From positions 806,001 to 870,000 of the forward strand of contig JANFNE010000004.1 in assembly GCA_024867545.1 (NCBI GenBank): a stretch of DNA of 64,000 nt. Reading direction: 5' to 3'. The stretch is from Phytopythium helicoides. Lineage: Eukaryota; Oomycota; Peronosporomycetes; Pythiales; Pythiaceae. Below are positions 12,001 to 23,966 of this stretch, piece by piece. A model generated the notes under the pieces. That model ran no database searches, had not been told where the DNA came from, and saw only the letters and a list, made by a program, of their open reading frames with translations. How positions within the stretch are numbered: position 1 is the stretch's first letter; each line of letters opens with the position of its first letter. The translations under genes and the position numbers were made by a program.

Positions 12001-13045
12001 AAACGCTCGTGCTCAAACGGAATGAGTGGGAGGATACGCTCAGAGATCAAATGGAGCGCTATGAGCAGCAAGTCAACCGTTTACGTCAGCGGTTAGCACG
12101 GCAGCTTCGAGACGGAGATGATAGTAGTGTCAGCGACAGCCTTCTTCGAGAGGAGTCACAATTCCTAGCCTCTCAAGCGTTGCGAGAAGAGCTAACAGCT
12201 CTAGGGGAAGAGCTTCGAATGCGTGAGCAGCAATCCATGGCGAAAGATACAAAATTGCTCGAGCTCGAGCTTGAACTTGAAACGCTTCGTGTCGAGTGTC
12301 AGCGGCTACAGCGTCTCTCATCGTCGCCAAAGCGTCCTACAGAATTAGAAGTGCCATCATCAAAGTCCTCGACCAAATCGGTCAGCTGCTGCAAAAAGCG
12401 ATTTGCATGAGCGTGCTGCGTTGGAGCAGCTGATCGAAAACATGAAGAAAGTCATTGAGAAACTCCGGGGTGACAACGATAGACTTCGCCGAAGCGCTGC
12501 CTCGTCTAATGCCAGGCTTCACCCCTGAGCAGATGGAGACGAGTGCGAAAGCAACTTCGTGAGCACAAGGAAGCACGCGGACGGCTCGAAACTCAAGTAG
12601 AGCAGCTTCAGCGTGAGTTGAATGACCTCAAGAGGCAAAAAGTGCGTCTTCAACAAAAACTTCGGGCTGCTACTGCTCCAGCTCCTGCAGTAGATAGGCG
12701 GCTAGAAGACAAAGACGCGCAATTGCGAGTCGCTGAGCGCGCACTGACGGAGGCAAACGAAATTATCGAGCAGAAGAGGACGAATGCCGCCGCCTCCAGG
12801 ACGAGTACGACTCACTACGACTTGAGCTGCAATCGCCGGTCACATCAGGCGGCCGAGATAAGCAGCTGATTGAAGAGCTACAAGACCAGGTAGCGACTTT
12901 GGAAGATGAAAACACTCGGCTTACGAATGAGCTCGCAGCCTTCGATAGCGAGTTCTTTGAGGAAATCGAGGACCTCAAGTACAAATACGCGCAAGCTGTG
13001 CGCGACAAGCGCGCTCTCGAGCGGGAACTACAGCGCCTCTCGTGA
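6048..13045 (+). CDS. CEP290: CEP290-like centrosomal/ciliary transition-zone protein
   Basis: A 7-kb, essentially all coiled-coil gene coding for about 2,330 aa (human CEP290 2,479). CEP290 builds the Y-links of the ciliary transition zone. Two segments identify it: ENMKKVIEKLRGDNDRLRR near 12,440, like the vertebrate MKKVVEKVQRENEQLKK block, and the extreme C terminus SEFFEEIEDLKYKYAQAV, like human SFFEEIEDLKYNYKEEV. The frame is broken about nine times (near 6310, 6465, 6617, 7138, 11717, 12385, 12520, 12540 and 12770). Each time the heptad pattern continues at once in another frame; seven are one-base insertions. The longest uninterrupted stretch is 7225-11754 (1,509 codons). The start at 6048 (MATTRCGRADC) is the first ATG in the first frame. 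No introns seen. Confidence 0.82.
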
Positions 13046-13144
13046 GAACTATGAAATGTTCATTAGCACTATAGTACAAGTATGGAGTAGAGAAGTTCTC
13101 ACGCATTTCGTGTTACATCGTCTTGCCAAACCAATGCTCACCTA

Positions 13145-14562
<1,418 letters not shown>

Positions 14563-14584
14563 CGAGTGCGCGCGAGCGATCCGG

Positions 14585-14596
14585 TTGGGGAATGAG
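14585..14596 (-). promoter_or_regulatory. Oomycete initiator-like element of MetAP2 copy 1
   Basis: On the minus strand CTCATTCCCCAA matches the first part of the oomycete core promoter GCTCATTYYNCAW; the flanking T-rich part is missing. It sits 23-34 bp before the MetAP2-1 ATG. No equivalent is seen before copy 2. Confidence 0.5.
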
Positions 14597-14624
14597 GCTG
14601 GCGCTGCGGCATGGAGGCCGCCGC

Positions 14625-14659
14625 CATACAAACGCCCATACAAAAATGAGTGGTTACGG
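14625..14659 (+). repeat. Left arm of a 35-bp inverted repeat pair
   Basis: The arm starts CATACAAACG and ends AAAAATGAGTGGTTACGG. Its reverse complement lies at 20021-20055 (about 29 of 35 positions match; the last 18 differ at one). The two arms enclose both P450 copies and MetAP2 copy 2. Just inside, GTGGTTA...TAACCAC forms a further short palindrome. Confidence 0.65.
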
Positions 14660-15325
14660 TCGGGTTATGGCATAACCACCGCATAAACACGAACTTAGTG
14701 TCGCTGGCCACGTCGACGACGTCATTGCCTGTAAGAATGAGTTAGGTTTGCAGGGAGGCTTTAGATCATAGAGGTTGCCACTTCAACGTGGTCGACGTGA
14801 TCGATGGAGGACACGGGAACAAAGCTCTCGGCAATACGAGGCGTTCAGTCGTCCTTGATCGTGCCGTTTAGTAAGGCTTAGTAGCGTACTGTGTCCTGGC
14901 TCAAGAACTAAGCAGGCGTACGCTTTAGAAGGCCGAGCGAAGACAGATCGGTTGAATCCAAGAGTAACACTGAAGTCGAGCAGCGGGGTGATCTCTCTTT
15001 GTTCCACTCTTCATAACATGCACCTCGTACTAGTGCTCAGGTCGATAAAGCAATGCAGTGGCGCGTTGTAGGAAGCGAGGGCTGAGGATTTCAACTGCGG
15101 CGTGCCAGCTCGGCGATCGCTCATGCATTCGTGTCAACTTTGGCACGACAGCACATCTCAATTCACATCTTGTCGTAAGTCTGCTAGTGTGTTGCGGCGA
15201 TGGACTGTGCCACTCGCTCGAGCGTAGTTCTCCAACCACCGCATATATTTGCATCCATCCGACTAACTGCTGCGGCTCAAGGAAACGTGAACCCCACTTC
15301 ACGATTGGCTCCGAAGCGCGCAGCC
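14660..15325. other. Intergenic, between MetAP2-1 and P450 copy 1
   Basis: No credible gene. Contains the short palindrome noted at the left inverted-repeat arm. The last ~100 bp are loosely similar to the sequence before P450 copy 2 (CATATATTTG and CTGCTGC words), consistent with duplication of the upstream region. Confidence 0.5.
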
Positions 15326-16103
15326 ATGCGGGGTGCCGCACAGCATGCGCTCGCGTTGATAGTGTCACTCGTCTATAGTCCCTATTAGTCTCTCCACCCT
15401 CAGGCGTTTGTGACCGCTGCGGTCACATTCCTGATAGTGTACGCCAGCGTCCAGTTCATCGCGGGATTGTGGAAACAACACTCCATCGACCGCGATCTCA
15501 GCAAACAGGGACTCTACCGACCAACCTCGACGCTGCCGATCCTCGGCAACACGCTGGACGCTATGATCTACCAGAAGGACCGCTTCCACGACTGGATGGC
15601 AGACCAGAGCAGAGCGAGTGGCGGCAAGCCGTGGGTGCTGTCAATCGTCGGTCGTCCGTTGACGATCGTGTTCACGTCTCCGGAAGCGTGCGAAGATATC
15701 TTCAAGACGCAGTTTGAGATATTCGGCAGGGGGAATGATCTTACTGCTATCGGTCATGACATATTTGGAAACGGGATTGACTAGTATTTGGGGTTCTGAT
15801 GCAGACGAGTTCCGTCCCGAGCGATTTATTGATGAGACCACTGGCAAGCTTAAGGTGGTGTCTCCATTCAAGTTCATGAGCTTCATTGGGGGACCTCGGC
15901 AATGCATCGGGATGAGATTTGCCATGTTGGAGATGAAGACGGCGACGGCAACGCTGCTCAGTCGGTTCGACATTGAAACAGTGGAGGATCCGTTCGGCAT
16001 CACGTACGATCTATCGATTGTGTTACCAGTGAGGGGCGAGTTGCTTGTCAACATCCGCGATCGATCTGCGGCTACTGCCAAACTGGTATGGGAGCGTCCG
16101 TAG
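15326..16103 (+). pseudogene. Cytochrome P450 copy 1, internally deleted pseudogene
   Basis: Paralogue of the complete P450 that follows. The N-terminal region (YASVQFIAGLWKQHSID, ILGNTLDAMIYQKDRFHDWM) and the C-terminal region (heme loop FIGGPRQCIGMRF) are about 90% identical to copy 2. The middle ~867 bp, corresponding to 17009-17875 of copy 2, are gone. The junction lies in GGGATTGACTAG, where both ends share GGAT, and the frame changes across it. The lost part includes the I helix (AGKDTT) and the ExxR motif, so no active enzyme is possible. The first exon-like stretch MRGAAQHALALIVSLV also ends at an in-frame TAG near 15386. The C-terminal tail (RGELLVNIRDRS) is longer than in copy 2 as written. 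Confidence 0.88.
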
Positions 16104-16532
16104 CGTTGCTGTGAGCTGAGAGGCAACACAGTGAGGTGTGAAATGAAGTTCAATACTAGATAATGAAGCTTCAATGCTTTGCGCTTGCTAAGACAAATTC
16201 AACTACATCTGTCGAACTGCCAAGGCCATTGATACTGTCACTTATCGCTTCCTTTTTCACTCGTTCCTCGTGCACAGCATTGACGCAGTTCCATGACGTT
16301 GGCATTCCGAATAATACTGCCACTTCAGCAAAGGCTACCACTACATTTCGCTCGACGCTTGCGCCTTCGGGACAGGTGAATTCCCAGCGGATCCTCCTCC
16401 TCCAACAGCTGCGGGAAGCCTCATCATATATTTGACGACCATTTCCAATAGTCAATGGGTACAGTCCGGCAGACTGCTGCTTCTCGCGCTTCCAGATAAA
16501 CTGACACGCCGCACTCAGCGAGCACTTCGGCC
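16104..16532. other. Intergenic between the two P450 copies
   Basis: 429 bp with no gene. A CCAAT word occurs near 16444. No initiator match seen. Confidence 0.5.
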
Positions 16533-18140
16533 ATGTGGGGTGCCGCGCAGCATGCGCTCGCGTCGGTGGTGTCGCTCGCCACTGGCCCTGACGGCGAGGT
16601 GACGGCCCAAATCCAAGCTGTTCCGGGTCTCGAAGCGGTGGTCTTGGTGGCGGGCGCGTTGGTAGTCGCGTACGCCAGCGTCCAGTTCATCGCGGGAGTG
16701 TGGAAGCAGCACTCCATCGACTGCGATCTCACCAAACAGGGACTCTACCGACCGACGTCGACGCTGCCGATCCTCGGCAACACGCTGGACGCTATGATCT
16801 ACCAGAAGGACCGCTTCCACGACTGGATGGCAGACCAGAGCAGAGCGAGTGGCGGCAAGCCGTGGGTGCTGTCAATCGTCGGTCGTCCGTTGACGATCGT
16901 GTTCACGTCTCCGGAAGCGTGCGAAGATATCTTCAAGACGCAGTTCGAGGTCTTTGGAAAAGGTCACGAGCTAACAGAAGTCGGCCATGACTTCTTCGGC
17001 GACGGGATTATCGGAGTCGACGGAGAGAAATGGGAGCGGCAGCGACGAATCTCGAGCCATCTCTTCTCCATGAAGATGCTGCGCGACGCCATGGACGAGG
17101 TTGTGATCGAGAAGACGGAGAAACTATGCGCTGTACTGGAGAACCGAGCGAGGACAGGTAACTCAACGAAAATGAAGTTGCTACTGGAGACGTTCACGAG
17201 CGACGTGTTCACGAAGATCGGATTTGGCGTTGACCTCCAAGGGCTGGATAAATCGCTGGATAGTGACACCGAAAACGAACACCCCTTCATCAAGGCTGTG
17301 GAGCACTACGGCTTGGTGATTTACTCGCGCGCACATAGCCCCATGTGGCTGTGGAAGCTCAAGCGATACTTCAGCATCGGTGAAGAAGGGCACCTCAAGA
17401 AGTGCACCAAAATCGTCAATGACTTGGTTTATGATATCATGTCCGCTTCGCTCGCGCAGAAAGCCGAGAAATATCAGAGCTTACAGCGCCACGACCTTCT
17501 TTCACTTTTTGTAGAGTCGAGCGGAACCAGTAATGTCTCCGAGGTGCGCGATATGGTGATGAACTTCCTTCTTGCAGGCAAAGATACTACCGCCTTCTCC
17601 ATGGCGTGGTTCATCGTCAACATGAATCGATACCCACACGTACTGAAGAAAATCCGAGAAGAGATTCATGCCAACTTGCCTGACCTTGGCAAACGCGTTC
17701 CTACAATGGAGGAGCTGCAGAAGCTGCCATACTTGGAGGCCGCGATCAAGGAGAGTTTGCGCCTGTACATGACGGCTGTGCATCGCACTCCGAATCGAGC
17801 GACCACGCTGAGTGAAGGAACATACGTTCCGCTGGGGACATACGTGATAGTATCCGTGTACGCAGCTGGCCGGATGACGAGCATTTGGGGACCTGATGCA
17901 GACGAGTTCCGTCCTGAGCGGTTCATTGATGAGACCACTGGCAAGCTCAAGGTGGTGTCTCCCTTCAAGTTCATTAGCTTCATTGGCGGGCCTCGGCAAT
18001 GCATCGGGATGAGATTTGCAATGCTCGAGATGAAGACGGCGATGGCGACGCTGCTCAGTCGCTTTGACATCGAGACGGTCGAGGACCCGTTCAGCATCAC
18101 GTACGACCTATCGATTGTGCTGCCGGTAAGGGCGACCTAA
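16533..18140 (+). CDS. Cytochrome P450, CYP86/CYP94-like, copy 2
   Basis: A 535-aa ER-anchored monooxygenase with one N-terminal membrane helix (AVVLVAGALVVAYASVQFIA). I-helix oxygen-binding motif AGKDTT near residue 350, K-helix ExxR in KESLR near 408, PERF motif in FRPERF, heme loop FIGGPRQCIG with the Cys ligand near 490. The pattern resembles plant/oomycete CYP86-type fatty-acid omega-hydroxylases; substrate is inference. No intron. Compared with copy 1, one G is missing in PVRAT (18131-18140). Restoring it would read on as RGDLMANVRERT to a stop at 18178, so the last ~17 residues are probably lost to an error or a recent mutation. It lies head-to-tail with copy 1 and converges on MetAP2 copy 2. 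Confidence 0.88.
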   Translation: MWGAAQHALASVVSLATGPDGEVTAQIQAVPGLEAVVLVAGALVVAYASVQFIAGVWKQHSIDCDLTKQGLYRPTSTLPILGNTLDAMIYQKDRFHDWMADQSRASGGKPWVLSIVGRPLTIVFTSPEACEDIFKTQFEVFGKGHELTEVGHDFFGDGIIGVDGEKWERQRRISSHLFSMKMLRDAMDEVVIEKTEKLCAVLENRARTGNSTKMKLLLETFTSDVFTKIGFGVDLQGLDKSLDSDTENEHPFIKAVEHYGLVIYSRAHSPMWLWKLKRYFSIGEEGHLKKCTKIVNDLVYDIMSASLAQKAEKYQSLQRHDLLSLFVESSGTSNVSEVRDMVMNFLLAGKDTTAFSMAWFIVNMNRYPHVLKKIREEIHANLPDLGKRVPTMEELQKLPYLEAAIKESLRLYMTAVHRTPNRATTLSEGTYVPLGTYVIVSVYAAGRMTSIWGPDADEFRPERFIDETTGKLKVVSPFKFISFIGGPRQCIGMRFAMLEMKTAMATLLSRFDIETVEDPFSITYDLSIVLPVRAT

Positions 18141-18453
18141 TGGCCAACGTTCGTGAACGCACAGCGCCAACGGCTTAGCACAAGTAAGTATGGTGAACCT
18201 TGGCAGTGGTTCATGGATATTTGTGTTTCGTTCATGGGTGAATACGAGGTACGCTCGGAAAAAGAAAAGGAAAAACCCGTGCGGGTTGATGCCTGCTTGA
18301 TGACGTTTTCAGACGCCATTTAGGATTGAGCACATTCGTCATACTATGCAGACCAGTACCGGTAGAACGTGTCAAATCTTTACTCAACAACCAATCACTT
18401 GCGCTTTGTGCCGACTTGGAAACCGCTTCTTTCGCAGCTTCGAGCTCAAACAC
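18141..18453. other. Convergent intergenic, P450-2 / MetAP2-2
   Basis: 313 bp between two 3' ends. Apart from the probable extra codons of P450-2 up to 18178, nothing recognisable. Confidence 0.5.
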
Positions 18454-19851
<1,398 letters not shown>

Positions 19852-20020
19852 GGTGCTCTCAATGGCCTGGAAAGTAAAGGAGTCGGGTGGTTTGGCTTGT
19901 GCTGGAGCTGGAAAGTTGTGGAATGAGCTGCCTGACTGCACTTGGCCAGCTCGCAGTCAGTTGAAGTGCTTCCCACAGGTGAACCCATCGTTTACGGTTA
20001 CCGATTTGAAAGGGTAACCA

Positions 20021-20055
20021 CCATAACCACTCATTTTTTACTTGTCGTTTGTATG
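20021..20055 (-). repeat. Right arm of the 35-bp inverted repeat pair
   Basis: Reads CCATAACCACTCATTTTT then, 7 bp on, CGTTTGTATG: the reverse complement of the arm at 14625-14659 with about 83% identity. It is 170-205 bp before the MetAP2 copy 2 start, while the left arm is 63-97 bp before the copy 1 start. Confidence 0.65.
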
Positions 20056-20164
20056 TCATCCATGAACTTAGCATTAAGTTCGTAAGCGCACCTAATGCAG
20101 CCACTTCAACTTCAACATCCCGCTGGAAATAGATACACTTCGAACCAAGCGAGTTCTCACGACA

Positions 20165-22006
20165 ATGGCAATGGCGACGGTCGCCACTATGGATGCTGGT
20201 GATGGTGTAGGGCGTCAACGTAAAATCACAGTCAATGAGCGCATCGACCGCATTCTGTTGGACTCTTTGCAGGAAGAAGACGCACGAGTGCACGGCGCTC
20301 CTGAGGACCGGGACCGAGCGAGAGAGCGCAGCTACCAGCTCTCCTCGCTCTACTCATCATCCATCGACGACAAGTTCTTGCAGAAGCGTGCACGAGCTGC
20401 AAAGCACCGACCTTTGAGGTCGCCGACTAGACACAATAGCTCAATACCACCGCTGGAGCTGGACGATTCTTTTCCGCACTTGGACGCAAGCGGAAAACTG
20501 GTGCTCACGTCGCCCATTAAAGCAGTTGCTTCACTCAAAAAGAAGCAGCATGACGACGAACAACAACAACAACTAGAGGCTATCTCAGAAACGAACTCCG
20601 CATCGAAGCAAGAAGGCGGATCGATTCAGAAACCGTGGTACATTACGTCGAACAACCCAAACAACACCGCGTGCGTGATGATGGACGCAAAGGTGAAGCG
20701 ATACGGTGCCTATGGTGTGGTCAAGATTCTTGCGCATGACACATACGCGGGAACATCGCCTCCCTACAAGCTCCGTGAGTCGCAGTCGCTTGATTCGTTA
20801 GCACCGCAGAACCTACCCAGCGCGTGGTCCTCACCTTTGCGAGGATCGCCGACATTATGGCCCGAGGATTCCACATACGTGCATGGAAACTCACTACCAG
20901 CCAAGATGGTGCGATGCCCGTCTCCTGTCGCTCAGTTCCCAACGCATTCTATCGGAGAAGTAGCTGCAGACGATAGACTTGAGCGCGCTAAAGTTGCGCA
21001 TAAGCGTGATGTTGTTGAGCTTGAGCGAAAATGGGACCTCGAAAAGCAGGTACGACTACAGGAAATCGAGGCAAATCGGGTTGCGTTACAAGATTGGAAG
21101 CAAAGCCTCGATTTTGAGCCGATAACCAGCAAGATGGACCACCCAATCATTCGCATCAAGGGCAAGCGAGCAGTCAAGCAAATGACAATCCTGCATACTC
21201 CTCAGTATTCGCCCGACTCCAAGTTCCATGTCCAGGTACAACAGATCACAACGCAAAAGTTCAAGTTACGATGGCGCAACCTGGCCATCATACTGGATGT
21301 GATGCGACGCACACCTTGTCGTCGTCCGGTTCTCCAGGACATCGAGAAGCTGTTTTCGCTCGCCTACGAGTTCGCTTTCAATAATGTCAACCCGCTGTGC
21401 TTAAACCGGCAACAGTTCTGGGCACTCATGCAAAAAGAGTATCCGGACGTCCAGATTCGGCACGCAAATCGGCTTTTTTCGTCGTACGATTTCAACATGA
21501 TCGACGCCATGGACATTCGAGTGTTCCTCGGCACCGTTCGAGCGCTGAGAGTGCAGCAAGGCACGCCGCTAGAGCTTCTATGTTCATCGTTCCGGGACTT
21601 TGACATGACCAAGCGCGAGGCGATATCGAGTGCTGGAGACTTTGTCGCGGCTCTGAGCATATGCTGCGGAAGTGACAATGAGGAGCAAGACATGGCGACC
21701 AGAGCGACACACTTTTGGGAAAGCATGCGCGCAGAGATCAAGGCGCAAGGCATGTGGTTTAAAAACCGACTGCTCCACACTACGTTGGATGATGGGATGC
21801 CATCAGTCCGCAGTGACGTGAGCGAAGATGTAAACGCTGCCGACGGGTACGCGAACGAGCTCACACTAGCGGCAGAAGGACGTGTTTCAATTAAATACGC
21901 ACGGGCTGCGATCAAGCGCGAGCATAAACTGTTGCAGCTGTACACGGATTTGCTGCTCAAGCGCCGGGAAGAGTGTTTCAACGTTGTTATACCTCCATCG
22001 AGATAG
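20165..22006 (+). CDS. Uncharacterised 613-aa protein with degenerate EF-hand-like C-terminal domain
   Basis: A single intact frame with no intron or break. The N-terminal half is basic, low in predicted structure and rich in Ser, Arg and Gln (a QQQQQ run near 135). A short coiled segment (ERAKVAHKRDVVELERKWDLEKQ) lies near residues 275-300. The C-terminal 270 residues are helical: FWALMQKEYPDVQIRHANRLFSS followed by YDFNMIDAMDIRVFL and FRDFDMTKREAIS look like EF-hand helix-loop-helix units whose loops lack the full set of acidic ligands, so calcium binding is doubtful. Similar architecture occurs in stramenopile proteins of unknown role. No signal peptide or membrane helix. I cannot assign a function. 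Confidence 0.75.
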   Translation: MAMATVATMDAGDGVGRQRKITVNERIDRILLDSLQEEDARVHGAPEDRDRARERSYQLSSLYSSSIDDKFLQKRARAAKHRPLRSPTRHNSSIPPLELDDSFPHLDASGKLVLTSPIKAVASLKKKQHDDEQQQQLEAISETNSASKQEGGSIQKPWYITSNNPNNTACVMMDAKVKRYGAYGVVKILAHDTYAGTSPPYKLRESQSLDSLAPQNLPSAWSSPLRGSPTLWPEDSTYVHGNSLPAKMVRCPSPVAQFPTHSIGEVAADDRLERAKVAHKRDVVELERKWDLEKQVRLQEIEANRVALQDWKQSLDFEPITSKMDHPIIRIKGKRAVKQMTILHTPQYSPDSKFHVQVQQITTQKFKLRWRNLAIILDVMRRTPCRRPVLQDIEKLFSLAYEFAFNNVNPLCLNRQQFWALMQKEYPDVQIRHANRLFSSYDFNMIDAMDIRVFLGTVRALRVQQGTPLELLCSSFRDFDMTKREAISSAGDFVAALSICCGSDNEEQDMATRATHFWESMRAEIKAQGMWFKNRLLHTTLDDGMPSVRSDVSEDVNAADGYANELTLAAEGRVSIKYARAAIKREHKLLQLYTDLLLKRREECFNVVIPPSR

Positions 22007-22072
22007 ACGTCGGCGACCTTGGTAAATCTTGGATGATCGACACGCTTTTGGTTTCAATGACGTCATAATCGT

Positions 22073-23125
22073 TCAAATTCGAACGCTGCGCTCGATTTCT
22101 TGAAGCTCTTGCTGGAGCATCGAGAGTTTTGCCACGGATGGTTGGCACCTTCCACGCGAAGTAGAGTAGTCGCAGCAACTAGGCTGGAGCTTGCATACAC
22201 GAGCTTTAGTGAGCTCAATAAGGCGCTGGGTTTCTTTAAGCTGGCCCAACAAAATGAATGTGGGATCGCTATCAGGCGAGGCCGACATCTGAATTTGTCT
22301 GGTCTTGTCTAGCGCAAGCTTGTACCGCGCGATTTGCTCGTCTTTTGCGCGAACCTGGTGCTCGTAATTGGTAATCGTTGACCGCAGCTCATACAGCTCT
22401 CGACACATATCTGCGTGGACGTCACAAGAGGAGTCTAGCTCTCGTTGAAGCTGCTCAATGTGAGCTGTTTGCTGGCGAACACTAGCTTCAAGCTGGATGC
22501 GCTGCTGTCTCTCGTGCCCCTCGCTTTCTTGAAGCTCCTCGATAGTCGTCTCCAACGCTCGCAGTCGAACCGTAAAACTGTTGATCGCACGACCACGGTC
22601 TTCAGAGAGCTGCCTCACTTCCTGTAAATCCCTCTCAGCCTTTATCAATCGCTGCTGCGTCTCCTCAAAATTCGCCTCTCGTTCCTGCGCTCGCGCAGTC
22701 TCCTTTCCCACCGCCACCTCCATCTCCTCGCGCCGCTTCTCCGCCATTTCAACCTGCCTACTGCACTCCTCAGCCACCTCACGCAGTAGCAGCAGCTCGT
22801 CCATGAGCTCGAGAGCTCCAGGCTCGAACCGCCGACGGTACATGAGCAGCTGGTCCTCCAGGAAGTCGATGCGCAGCGCGCGGTTGAAGTTGCTCGTCTC
22901 CAGCTCCGCGACTGCCGCTGCCGCGTCCTTGAGTCGCCACGCCGCCTTTAGCTCCATATCTCCCGCTGATTCGCGCTTAGTATACCCACAGGCTCCATCG
23001 CCGGCGTCACCTGGGGCCTCCACGGCCAGCACCTCGCGCTGCATCTTCCGCATCGAGACAGGCGGCTTCAACTTCAACGAACCTGTTCCGTTACAACATC
23101 CGTTAAAAGTTAAAAGAGCCAACAC
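22073..23125 (-). CDS. CM1 (centrosomin N-terminal motif) coiled-coil protein, probable gamma-tubulin complex recruiter
   Basis: 350 aa in one open frame. Near residue 75 the sequence ELETSNFNRALRIDFLEDQL matches the CM1 motif of centrosomin/CDK5RAP2/Mto1 (consensus ENFNLKLRIYFLEER). In those proteins CM1 binds gamma-tubulin ring complexes at the centrosome or basal body. The rest is a long parallel coiled coil (REEMEVAVGKETARAQE, IEELQESEGHERQQRIQ) ending KLSMLQQELQEIERSVRI. The first in-frame ATG (23125) overlaps the presumed promoter of the divergent Sm D3 gene. A later Met (MRKMQREVL, near 23050) is an equally good start. The motif is seen; the role is inferred from it and from the flagellate life style. 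Confidence 0.68.
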   Translation of the reverse strand: MLALLTFNGCCNGTGSLKLKPPVSMRKMQREVLAVEAPGDAGDGACGYTKRESAGDMELKAAWRLKDAAAAVAELETSNFNRALRIDFLEDQLLMYRRRFEPGALELMDELLLLREVAEECSRQVEMAEKRREEMEVAVGKETARAQEREANFEETQQRLIKAERDLQEVRQLSEDRGRAINSFTVRLRALETTIEELQESEGHERQQRIQLEASVRQQTAHIEQLQRELDSSCDVHADMCRELYELRSTITNYEHQVRAKDEQIARYKLALDKTRQIQMSASPDSDPTFILLGQLKETQRLIELTKARVCKLQPSCCDYSTSRGRCQPSVAKLSMLQQELQEIERSVRI

Positions 23126-23277
23126 AGCGCACTATTCGGGCGGATTCCCCTTTTTGGTTGGGCGACGGCAAAAAGCCTCGAAGCAAGCCAAGTGCGGACC
23201 GACGCGCCGCGCTCCTCGCCCTCCGCGCCGCCCGCTCGCCTCCTGCGCCGCCGACTCGCAGCTCCTTGTGATACCGA

Positions 23278-23295
23278 GCTCATTGCGCGTCTGTC
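23278..23295 (+). promoter_or_regulatory. Partial oomycete initiator before Sm D3
   Basis: GCTCATT is perfect, but the flanking half (GCGCGTCTGTC) is poor. It lies 53-70 bp before the Sm D3 ATG. Confidence 0.35.
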
Positions 23296-23347
23296 GCGGT
23301 CCCTTTCAGCTTTTTCCGGCCTCTACAACCCAAGCAACCGCGGAGAA

Positions 23348-23698
23348 ATGTCCAAAACGGCGGGCGTGCCCATCTCGCTGCTGCACGAGGGCGAGGGCCG
23401 CACCGTGACCATCGAGCTCAAGAACGGCGAGATCTACCGCGGCCACCTGCTCGAGAGCGAGGACAGCATGAACTGCCAGCTGCGCGACGTGGTGCTCACG
23501 CAGCGCGACGGCCAGAAGGCCAAGCTCGAGCTCGTGTACGTCCGCGGGTCGCAGATCAAGTTAATTATTTTGCCCGACATCCTCAAGAACTCGCCGCTGC
23601 TGAGCAAGGTGCAGGCGATCAAGAAGGCCGACGCCAACAAGAAGAAGGCGCGCAAGCCCTCCGGGCGCGGCGGCAAGCGCGGTGGCGCACGAAAGTGA
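23348..23698 (+). CDS. SNRPD3: Small nuclear ribonucleoprotein Sm D3
   Basis: 116 aa, intact, one exon. Sm1 motif VTIELKNGEIYRGHLLESEDSMNCQL with the D3-type NGE, and Sm2 motif VYVRGSQIKLIILPDILKNSP. The basic C-terminal tail (KKKARKPSGRGGKRGGARK) matches D3, where the RG dipeptides are methylated and bind SMN in animals. Part of the heptameric ring on U1, U2, U4 and U5 snRNAs. ATG 23348 is fixed by the conserved N terminus (GVPISLLHEGEG). It is divergent from the CM1 gene. Confidence 0.95.
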   Translation: MSKTAGVPISLLHEGEGRTVTIELKNGEIYRGHLLESEDSMNCQLRDVVLTQRDGQKAKLELVYVRGSQIKLIILPDILKNSPLLSKVQAIKKADANKKKARKPSGRGGKRGGARK

Positions 23699-23966
23699 GC
23701 CCTCGACGCCCTTGACTGTAGCTAACCCAGGACAACGACTCTCTGCGACTGCATTGCGACAGCTAGCTGGTCTCTTGCCTCGTTTCCTGGTTGAATTTTG
23801 TCGTGACACGCCAAGGTATCGTCCAGAACTGCGCTGTGCAGCTGCATTCCATGCGGTTATCCTTGCTCCTTGGCGTGCGTAGTGCGCGTCCTGGATCCCC
23901 GTGCCATCCGCAGCCGCACGCCGTCTACCTAGCTCTTGATGCCTACTGCGTGCGCACGCGCTTTAT

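Noticed and set aside
12966..13045. CEP290 and MetAP2-1 as a single read-through transcript
   Set aside because: They are on opposite strands and converge; each has its own conserved C terminus and stop.
22581..23408. 275-codon Ser-rich plus-strand frame
   Set aside because: Antisense of the CM1 coiled-coil gene; long Ser runs are the complement of Glu/Ala codons.
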